Below, piece after piece: positions 56,447 to 64,000 of a stretch of DNA of 64,000 bases. Positions within the stretch are counted from its first letter, which is position 1; each line of letters starts with the position of its first letter. Under the pieces are notes generated by a model. The model did not search any database, was not told where the DNA came from, and saw only the letters and a program-made list of their open reading frames with translations. The position numbers were made by a program, and so were the translations under genes. The DNA comes from Arcobacteraceae bacterium (lineage in GTDB: Bacteria; Campylobacterota; Campylobacteria; Campylobacterales; Arcobacteraceae): the NCBI GenBank assembly GCA_021107755.1, contig JAIOSF010000023.1, forward strand, positions 1-64,000, read 5' to 3'.

Positions 56447-57625
56447 ATGAGAATAAAAGAATTTATTACAACAATACCTGTCAATAAAGTATCATTACGA
56501 CAGATTTTAGCTTTTGAAAAAACTCCTCTTAACTTACTGCTTGCAGCAGTTATTGTGATATTTTTAGGGTTGTTTGCAATAGGAGTAGGTACATATCTTG
56601 TACATGGACATCATGCCTACAATGTTACAAGAGAGCATCCATGGGGTCTTTTAATAGCAGTATATATTTTTTTTGTTGTTAGTTCAACAGGACTTTGTAT
56701 AGTTGGTTCATTGGGAGATGTTTTTGGTTTTAAAGATTATATCGAGATCTCAAAAAGGGCTATTTTTGGGTCTATTGTAACAATTGTAGCAGGGTTTGCA
56801 GTAATTGCATTTGAGATAGGTCATCCAGTAACTATGATAATATACAATATTTTAACTCCAGGATTTACAAGTGCAATTTGGTGGATGGGGACATTGTATG
56901 GACTTTATCTAACTTTTATGATTATAGAGTTTGTGTTTTTATTAAGACATGATATGAAGATGGCAAAAATATTTGGTCTAACAGGTCTACTTGTAGGACT
57001 AGCGGCACATTCAAATCTAGGTGGAGTATTTGGATTTTTAAATGCAAGAACAATATCAAATGGTGTTTTTTATCCTACATATTTCATTCTTACAGCATTT
57101 ATCACTGGTATTTTCCTTGCATTTATTATGTATGGATTTAGATATAAACTTAAATTTAGTGAAAACTCAACTAAAATGCTTACAAATTTAGCAAAAATTC
57201 AAGGACTATTAATCTCTATCCTTATATTTTTTGTTACTTGGAAAATGCTTACAGATATCTATGGTGGTATGCCAAATCGTGCAGATGTAGCACAACATAT
57301 TTTATTAAGCGGTACATTTTGGGCAGAAGTAATTTTAGCTATGGTTATACCCTTGATTATTATATTAAAAAGCAGTGGTAAAAATGTTGTTGGAATGTTT
57401 TGGGCATCGATGAGTGGAATGGTAGGAATCTTTTTTATGAGATATAACCTTGTTCATGATACACAACTTAAACCTTTACAAATGTTAAAAACAAGTGAAT
57501 ATCAACTAGTTCCTTCTTGGGTGGAGTATTTCCCATCTAGTGCAGAGATTATGATATCTCTTGGTGGACTTGGACTTTGTTTATTACTTTACTATATTGG
57601 TACGAAGGTATTTGATTTAGATTAA
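56447..57625 (+). CDS. NrfD/PsrC-family membrane subunit
   Basis: 392-aa polytopic protein immediately after the ferredoxin subunit; NrfD-like GHPWR-region equivalents. Confidence 0.85.
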   Translation: MRIKEFITTIPVNKVSLRQILAFEKTPLNLLLAAVIVIFLGLFAIGVGTYLVHGHHAYNVTREHPWGLLIAVYIFFVVSSTGLCIVGSLGDVFGFKDYIEISKRAIFGSIVTIVAGFAVIAFEIGHPVTMIIYNILTPGFTSAIWWMGTLYGLYLTFMIIEFVFLLRHDMKMAKIFGLTGLLVGLAAHSNLGGVFGFLNARTISNGVFYPTYFILTAFITGIFLAFIMYGFRYKLKFSENSTKMLTNLAKIQGLLISILIFFVTWKMLTDIYGGMPNRADVAQHILLSGTFWAEVILAMVIPLIIILKSSGKNVVGMFWASMSGMVGIFFMRYNLVHDTQLKPLQMLKTSEYQLVPSWVEYFPSSAEIMISLGGLGLCLLLYYIGTKVFDLD

Positions 57626-57650
57626 TACAAATCTTACAAAAGGAGGTTAA

Positions 57651-58268
57651 ATGAAAAAAAATTTGATACTGTTGTGCTTATGTATAATGTTATTAGCAGA
57701 TGATACTGTACTTATACCCAAAGAGATAGCATTACAAAATGCAAAACACGCTGTTCATAAGCTTCATACACTATTAAGTTCAACTGTAAAAACAAAATAT
57801 CGACAGGAGGGACCACTCTCTGCTGCGAAGTTTTGTGCACTTGAGTCTTATTCCAAAATAAAGGAGATGAATAAAAAATTAGGAAGTAATATATCTATAA
57901 AAAGAATAAGCTTTTTTAATAGAAACCCAAATGCCTACCCTCAAAAAGATGAAGTAAATATTTTAAAAGCATTTGATCTTATCGAAAGATCTGCTGCATA
58001 TATGCCTAAAGAGATTGTACAAGCTATGGGATATAACACCTATAAAGTCTATTTTCCAGCAACAATGTCAAGTAAAACATGTAAAAAATGCCATGGTGAA
58101 AAAAGTATTGTAAATCCTAAAATTCAAAAACTTTTTGAAGATAACTATCCTTATGACAAAGCATACGGGTTTAAAAGTGGGGAAGTTAGAGGAGCCGTAG
58201 TAGTAACGGTAAAAATAGAAGATAATAATATAAATATAGAAAAAAGGAATGAAAATGAAAATAAATAA
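57651..58268 (+). CDS. DUF3365/Tll0287-like periplasmic haem c protein
   Basis: Signal peptide; QEGPLSAAKFCALES...YFPATMSSKTCKKCHGEK (CxxCH). Confidence 0.75.
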   Translation: MKKNLILLCLCIMLLADDTVLIPKEIALQNAKHAVHKLHTLLSSTVKTKYRQEGPLSAAKFCALESYSKIKEMNKKLGSNISIKRISFFNRNPNAYPQKDEVNILKAFDLIERSAAYMPKEIVQAMGYNTYKVYFPATMSSKTCKKCHGEKSIVNPKIQKLFEDNYPYDKAYGFKSGEVRGAVVVTVKIEDNNINIEKRNENENK

Positions 58269-58605
58269 ATTATTAGTAGGAACATTAGTAACTTGTGGGT
58301 TAAGTATAAGTGCAATAGCACAAGAGTATTCTCAAGATGCAATATATAATGCGATGTGTCAAAAGTGTCATGGAAAATTCGCTGAGGGTAATCCCCTTAA
58401 AAAAGGACCTTCTCTTATAGATAAAACGAAAGAAGAGCTGTCTGTAGATATTTATGAGCTTGACAGTGATGGTTATCAATCATCAGGAACTGGACATGAT
58501 ATTATGGAATATAACTTGGGAGTTATAGAAAATAAAGGTATGATCGTAGACCCAGATAAAATGGCAGAATATATATACAAAACTTTTGGGAAAAACAAAA
58601 AATAA
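58249..58605 (+). CDS. Small c-type cytochrome
   Basis: Signal peptide MKINKLLVGTLVTCGLSISAIAQ; YNAMCQKCHGKFAEGNPLKKGPSL (CxxCH). Confidence 0.85.
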   Translation: MKMKINKLLVGTLVTCGLSISAIAQEYSQDAIYNAMCQKCHGKFAEGNPLKKGPSLIDKTKEELSVDIYELDSDGYQSSGTGHDIMEYNLGVIENKGMIVDPDKMAEYIYKTFGKNKK

Positions 58606-58613
58606 CTAAAGAA

Positions 58614-58645
58614 TTGGGATAGCTCAGCATAGAGTTAGATCCCAA
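58614..58645. terminator. Candidate terminator hairpin between convergent genes
   Basis: TTGGGAT (58614-58620) / ATCCCAA (58639-58645) with an inner CTC/GAG pairing, between convergent genes. Confidence 0.5.
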
Positions 58646-58678
58646 CTTTATACTTTCGTAACAAATATTAAATTATCT

Positions 58679-59428
58679 TTAAAAAAATATCTCATAACTT
58701 ATATTTTCTCTTGTAATCAAATCAGTACGAGTATCAATCTTAAAACCAATAGTTTCTAACGCATTTTTCACTATTGCTTTATTGTAACTATGAACATCTT
58801 CACATGCAAGATACTCTTGGATATCTATCCACTTAGCATCCATAATCTCTTCATCATCTATAATATTAATCTCTTTTGATAAGGCAGTTGCTCGGCAAAC
58901 TACATACAAATTTGATTCACCAAACTGAGCAGGTGAGAAGTGTCCAAGACTTACAATTGATTCAAACTCAACTTCTATACCTGTCTCTTCATATACCTCT
59001 CTTTTAAGGGCATTTGATATATTTTCACTGTCATCTATGTGTCCCCCTGGTAGTTTGTATTTTTGCCAAATTCTATCTTTGATAACTAAAAGTTTATCAT
59101 CATCAATTACAACAGCCCCAACGCCAAGAGTATGATTTGTAGCTGTTGGGATAACAGGTTTTACTATAAGTCTTTTTACAAGGGTAATATCTCTTTCATT
59201 ACAATGATGGAAAACAAAGTTATGTTTTGTAAGCATTGGGATAAATTGTGATTGTTCAATAGAGAGTTTTACCCATAAAAGTTTTTTATTTTCAATTTTT
59301 TCTATAATCAAACATAAGTCTTTTTCAAACTCCAGTACATTGTTTGGTATTGATGAACTATCTATCGTGATACCATCATATTGGTCATGATTTAAAATCA
59401 CAGTTGTAAATTCAAAGTTCTCTATCAT
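58679..59428 (-). CDS. NUDIX hydrolase with NUDT6-like N-terminal domain
   Basis: Nudix box GGHIDDSENISNALKREVYEETGIEVEFE. Confidence 0.88.
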   Translation of the reverse strand: MIENFEFTTVILNHDQYDGITIDSSSIPNNVLEFEKDLCLIIEKIENKKLLWVKLSIEQSQFIPMLTKHNFVFHHCNERDITLVKRLIVKPVIPTATNHTLGVGAVVIDDDKLLVIKDRIWQKYKLPGGHIDDSENISNALKREVYEETGIEVEFESIVSLGHFSPAQFGESNLYVVCRATALSKEINIIDDEEIMDAKWIDIQEYLACEDVHSYNKAIVKNALETIGFKIDTRTDLITRENISYEIFF

Positions 59429-59822
59429 ATTTTTTTATCCCTTTTTTCATCTTCATCAACTCATTATGTTCTATTAAAAATATCAAAGTTTGTTCAACAT
59501 AATCTCTAATAGCATCTCTTGTGATTTTATCAAGTTTATATACTTTTTGTCCTCGTATTGTTTTTGCACTTCCAAAGAGTTGGTTATATTTGTCATCTAT
59601 ATTTACACCACGAAACCAACCAATATGAATATACTCTTCATAAGCTTTTAAATAGCAATATCCACCCTCTGTAGAAAAATAGGAGGTTATATTTTCTCTA
59701 TATTTTTCTTTAACTCTATTTCCTATACAAATTTTTATAAAATCTCGTACTTGTAAAAACAATTCAGCTAAGCTAGAGTTACTATCTTTTTCAAAAGCAC
59801 TTAGTATATATTCATTTTTCAT
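59412..59822 (-). CDS. DUF1801-like protein
   Basis: Small ORF with the general DUF1801-like pattern (ITSYFSTEGGYCYLKAYEEYIHIGWFRG). Confidence 0.55.
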   Translation of the reverse strand: MKNEYILSAFEKDSNSSLAELFLQVRDFIKICIGNRVKEKYRENITSYFSTEGGYCYLKAYEEYIHIGWFRGVNIDDKYNQLFGSAKTIRGQKVYKLDKITRDAIRDYVEQTLIFLIEHNELMKMKKGIKKYDREL

Positions 59823-59865
59823 AAAATTATTTTAACATAAAACTAATTCTTTCATCGAATAAAAT

Positions 59866-60939
59866 CTAAGAACAACCCTCTAATTCAAAGTTTTTTGTTA
59901 AAAATTCTTTTCCATTTATGATGATTATTAGAGTATGGATCCCATCATAATATTTTCTTGTGGTTACATATTTAAAATGGTGTGCTTTTTTTACAGATAG
60001 TTTAGTATTCGAAACCTCTTTTTCTGATATTTTGAAGACCTTATATCCCATCTTCTCATTTTGTCTCACAAGACCTAGTTTATATTCGATTCTTAATTTT
60101 CCTAGAGTCTTTTTTGATTGAATAGTAAATGAAAAATTTAAATACTCTTCCATCTTTATCTTATCATCTGCTATTAAATCTATCACTTCTATATCATCTG
60201 AACGATAACCAAAAATCTCCATTACCTCTTTGTCACCAGCTTTTAAAAGTGTTCTTGCGGCATGTTTGACTATCCAATCTCTATTTTTAGATTTTCCGTA
60301 CCATTGTTTTAATACTTCTTTTACAACTTTTGGATTATCTTTTGAAATATCATTAAGATTATTTGCTACACTTTTTCGTACATATTCACTCTCATCATCT
60401 TTTAAAAGTTCCAAGAGTTCAATTACTTTTATTGGTTCTTTTTTGTAGTTTTGAAGTGCCATTCCCCAAGGAAGTCTAGGTCGTGAACCTTCACTTACGA
60501 GTCTTCTTACATGCTCATTTTCATCTTTTGTCCACTCTTTTAAAGTTTCAATAAGCTGTGGATATTTCACTAAAAAAGGTCGTATAGCAAACTCACTTGA
60601 ACAGTTTTGAGTAAAAAGCTTTAGAGCTTCAATAGAATCTTCATAATACTCTAAACCATAAACTTCAACAAAATCTGGAAATATAAGATGAAAAAGTCCA
60701 TTAAACTTATGGTGTACCTTTTTTAAAATTTCAAGAGATTCTAAATAATCTGTAGGTAAAAATTCTCCTAACCCTAAAGTAATAGTTCGCAATCTTTCCT
60801 TTAACTCTTTTTGTTCCCATACATCATCTATAATATAACTTATAAATTGTTCTAGTTCAAAAGGAGGATAAACAACTGCAATTTCATTTGCTAATTTTAC
60901 TATTTCTGTTTTATTATATATATTCTTAAAAGGTTCCAT
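59866..60939 (-). CDS. DNA alkylation repair (HEAT-repeat, AlkD-like) protein
   Basis: VRRLVSEGSRPRLPWGMALQNYKKEP...LKDDESEYVRKSVANNLNDISKDNP...WIVKHAARTLLKAGDKEV. Confidence 0.82.
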   Translation of the reverse strand: MEPFKNIYNKTEIVKLANEIAVVYPPFELEQFISYIIDDVWEQKELKERLRTITLGLGEFLPTDYLESLEILKKVHHKFNGLFHLIFPDFVEVYGLEYYEDSIEALKLFTQNCSSEFAIRPFLVKYPQLIETLKEWTKDENEHVRRLVSEGSRPRLPWGMALQNYKKEPIKVIELLELLKDDESEYVRKSVANNLNDISKDNPKVVKEVLKQWYGKSKNRDWIVKHAARTLLKAGDKEVMEIFGYRSDDIEVIDLIADDKIKMEEYLNFSFTIQSKKTLGKLRIEYKLGLVRQNEKMGYKVFKISEKEVSNTKLSVKKAHHFKYVTTRKYYDGIHTLIIIINGKEFLTKNFELEGCS

Positions 60940-61237
60940 TAATTTTCTTTTGTATTTTTATAAAAAAGTATTATAGCTTATTCTCTAATTCCATTTGCTT
61001 TAATATTTCAATTCAGATACACTGTATCCATAAACGCGTATTGCAACTACTACAAAATTCGCTTCTTAGGACTAATACACCGTAATTTGTAGAGAATTAA
61101 AAACTCTTCAACATCTAAAACAGAGCAAAATATAAATAAACAGACAAATCTTCGGAACTCAACCCTTCGTCCATACAGTCATACTTATTGAATTTTTATA
61201 AAAGGAAATTAAGAGATGAACACACTCAAAAACAAAA

Positions 61238-61801
61238 GTGTCTGAATTTATAGCACAGTACCCTTATATTTTAGCCCTATTTATCTTTCTTGCTAGAGTT
61301 ACTGATGTATCTTTAGGAACATTTCGTACTATTGTTATATTTCGTGGTTATAAGTTATTAGCCACTTTTATTGGATTTTTTGAAATCATCATATGGCTAG
61401 TTGCAGCGGGACAAGTTTTTAAAAATCTTGACCAATGGCACCTTGCCTTTGCCTATTCTGCTGGTTTTGCTACTGGTATTTATGTTGGTATGTGGATTGA
61501 AAATCGTTTTGCTATTGGTAATGAACTTATTCGATGCATATCATTTAATCGTGATATTTTAGCCCAAAAAATACGAGATGAGGGATTTACAGTAGTTTCA
61601 GTTGACGGAGATATGGGTGAAGAGAAACCTGTTGAAGTACTATTTATCGTTGAAAAAAGGCGTTATATACCAAAACTTATAGAACTCATCAATGTACTTG
61701 ACAAAAATGCAGTATATACTGTATCTGACCTAAAAAGTGTTTATCAAGGTCCAGAATTTATAGCCCAAAATAGTTTTTGGAATTTAAGAAAAAGTAGATA
61801 A
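61238..61801 (+). CDS. DUF2179/UPF0316-family membrane protein
   Basis: ILALFIFLARVTDVSLGTFRTIVIFRGYK; C-terminal DUF2179-like region; GTG start. Confidence 0.78.
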   Translation: MSEFIAQYPYILALFIFLARVTDVSLGTFRTIVIFRGYKLLATFIGFFEIIIWLVAAGQVFKNLDQWHLAFAYSAGFATGIYVGMWIENRFAIGNELIRCISFNRDILAQKIRDEGFTVVSVDGDMGEEKPVEVLFIVEKRRYIPKLIELINVLDKNAVYTVSDLKSVYQGPEFIAQNSFWNLRKSR

Positions 61802-61833
61802 TAAATATATTAATCACAAGGAGATTACAAAAT

Positions 61834-63012
61834 ATGAATAATTTAAAAATAGGTGTCATAGGCACCTCAAAAAAGATAGATGAAAGAAGGCTTCCAATAC
61901 ATCCAGAACATATAGTGCGTATCCCAGAAGCTTTACGAAAACAACTAATGTTTGAAGAGGATTATGGTGCACCATTTGGTATCTCTGATAGTGAAATTGC
62001 AGCTTTGTGTGGAGGAATTGATACTCGGCATAATCTTCTAGCCAACCTTGGGGTAGTGATAATCAGTAAACCTGTATTAGCTGACTTAGAAGAGCTTAAA
62101 GTTGGTGGAACACTTTGGGGATATCTCCATTGTGTACAACAACAAGAGATAACAGATATAGCAATAAAAAGAAAACAAACACTTATTGCTTTTGAAGATA
62201 TGTTTATTTGGTCACCAGAGGGACAAATAGGTCGACATACTTTTTATAAAAACAATGAGATGGCAGGATATTGTGCAGTGATACATGCCTTACAATTAAA
62301 AGGTATAGATGGACATTATGGGAACCAGAGAAAAACAGTTATCTTTGGTTTTGGTGCAGTAAGCCGTGGGGCTATTTATGCTTTAAAAGCACATGGTTTT
62401 AGAGATATAACTATTTGTATCCAAAGACCAGACCATGAGGTTCGTGAAGAGGTGCTTGATTGTCATTATGTAAGAGTTCAAGAGGGAAAAGATGATGAAG
62501 CAAGAATGGTAGTTATAGAACACGATGGTATAGTTCGTCCATTATCTGAACTGATAAGTGAAGCTGATATTATCGTAAATGGTGTTTTTCAAGATACTGC
62601 AAATTCTACTGACTTTGTTCTAAAAGAGGAGCGTTCATCTCTTAAGCCTAATAGTCTCATTATAGATGTGAGTTGTGATGAAGGGATGGGATTCTTTTTT
62701 GCAAAACCTACAACATTTAAAAATCCTATGTTTAAATATGACACAATAGATTATTATGCAGTTGACCATACTCCTAGTTATCTTTGGGAGAGTGCTACTC
62801 GTTCTATCTCTGCTGCTTTAATTGTATATTTACCAACTGTATTAGCTGGTCGTGAAGCTTGGAATAAAGATGAAACTATTCACCAAGCAATCAATATAGA
62901 CTCTGGTGTGATTCTCAATAAATCTATTCTATCATTTCAAAATAGAGAAGTGGAATATCCACACAAATGTTTCACGATAGAAGAAAAAGCTGTATTAGAT
63001 AAAATTGCTTAG
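61834..63012 (+). CDS. N5-(carboxyethyl)ornithine synthase-like / alanine dehydrogenase-family protein
   Basis: IGVIGTSKKIDERRLPIHPEHIVRIPE; VIFGFGAVSRGAIYALKAHGF nucleotide-binding region. Confidence 0.65.
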   Translation: MNNLKIGVIGTSKKIDERRLPIHPEHIVRIPEALRKQLMFEEDYGAPFGISDSEIAALCGGIDTRHNLLANLGVVIISKPVLADLEELKVGGTLWGYLHCVQQQEITDIAIKRKQTLIAFEDMFIWSPEGQIGRHTFYKNNEMAGYCAVIHALQLKGIDGHYGNQRKTVIFGFGAVSRGAIYALKAHGFRDITICIQRPDHEVREEVLDCHYVRVQEGKDDEARMVVIEHDGIVRPLSELISEADIIVNGVFQDTANSTDFVLKEERSSLKPNSLIIDVSCDEGMGFFFAKPTTFKNPMFKYDTIDYYAVDHTPSYLWESATRSISAALIVYLPTVLAGREAWNKDETIHQAINIDSGVILNKSILSFQNREVEYPHKCFTIEEKAVLDKIA

Positions 63013-63015
63013 CAA

Positions 63016-63897
63016 TTATTCTTTTGATAATAATATAATCGTAGCAAAAGAGGAGATTAAAATCCCCATTGTTACCCATATTCCTATAACTTTTCCTTCA
63101 AGTAAAAACAGCAAAAAAGCGATGGCTACAGGATTTAAATACACATAAGCCATCACTTTTTTAGGTCCAAGATTTATAGCTGCTTGTTGATACAGGTATA
63201 CAGTTATAAGTGTTGCTCCTATAATCAAATATACCATAGAATAAATCAAACTACCTGTTAACTTCTCCCACTCTAAAGGTATCTCCATAATTACAATGGA
63301 TAAAAACATCCAAAAAATTCCACTTAATAATGTAGTAAAAACTAAAACAATCAGCTCATCACCTTTTCTATGTAGTAATTTTGTACTAATTGAATATAAA
63401 GACATAAAGATAATGGCAAATAAAAATATAATATCACCTTGATTTAACTGAAAATTTAAAAAGAGTTCCAAATCACCTTTAAATACAACTATACAAGTTC
63501 CTAAAATACCTATAATATAGGTAATCAACTGTACTAAATAAAACTTTTGCTTAAGAAAAAAGATTGATAAAATAGCTGTTAATAAAGGCACTAGTGTAAA
63601 GAGTGTACCAGTATTTAAAGATGTTGTACTCTCCAAGGCTTTAAATAATCCTATAAAATAAAGAGAATAAAACAATCCTATTATCATACCTCTTGGTAAT
63701 GTTGTAAGAACTTTAGTTCGATACTTTTTATTGAATACAATAAATGGTGCTAAAATAAGTGAAGCAAATACAAATCTACAAAGGGTAAGAGAGATAGGAT
63801 CAATAACACCTGAAAGTTTTTGTGAAGCTATAAAAGAACCAGCTATCAAAAAAGTTGCAAGTAAAACTAAAAGATGTGCTTTTATATTTTTGGTCAT
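63016..63897 (-). CDS. EamA/DMT-family transporter
   Basis: About ten hydrophobic segments; N-terminal LLATFLIAGSFIASQ; C-terminal YVYLNPVAIAFLLFLLEGKVIG. Confidence 0.85.
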   Translation of the reverse strand: MTKNIKAHLLVLLATFLIAGSFIASQKLSGVIDPISLTLCRFVFASLILAPFIVFNKKYRTKVLTTLPRGMIIGLFYSLYFIGLFKALESTTSLNTGTLFTLVPLLTAILSIFFLKQKFYLVQLITYIIGILGTCIVVFKGDLELFLNFQLNQGDIIFLFAIIFMSLYSISTKLLHRKGDELIVLVFTTLLSGIFWMFLSIVIMEIPLEWEKLTGSLIYSMVYLIIGATLITVYLYQQAAINLGPKKVMAYVYLNPVAIAFLLFLLEGKVIGIWVTMGILISSFATIILLSKE

Positions 63898-64000
63898 GAA
63901 TTATTCCTTTTTATTGGAATACTATAGTATAAAAAATCTTTTGTCATTTACATATGTTGATTTTATGGTATTTTTAATATAATTAATATCTAAATAATTA

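Overview
AT-rich chromosomal window, most likely from an Arcobacter-like Campylobacterota genome (inferred from gene content; no search was run). Ordinary genes (dnaX, murI, rho, ycaO, priA, tRNA-Cys) flank one large system. That system is a single-strand (-) cluster, about 6.86-45.83 kb. It encodes a 7,876-aa RTX-type surface protein and what looks like its dedicated type I secretion and retention machinery: ABC exporter with a degenerate C39 domain, HlyD-type adaptor, TolC-type channel with a SPOR-like C-terminal extension, a MotA/TolQ-like plus MotB-like pair, a sensor-like membrane protein, and a LapD-like protein with degenerate GGDEF/EAL domains. It also encodes a TPR-glycosyltransferase, a SapC-family protein, a lipoprotein and a Sel1 protein. 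The set combines hallmarks of three known large-surface-protein systems: Lap (c-di-GMP receptor), Salmonella SPI-4 Sii (MotAB-like channel) and Campylobacter fetus Sap (SapC). This is the best candidate for an undescribed system here. A second block at 53.5-58.6 kb encodes a PsrABC/PhsABC-like molybdopterin oxidoreductase with two small c-type haem proteins. All family calls are from reading the translations and need profile searches.
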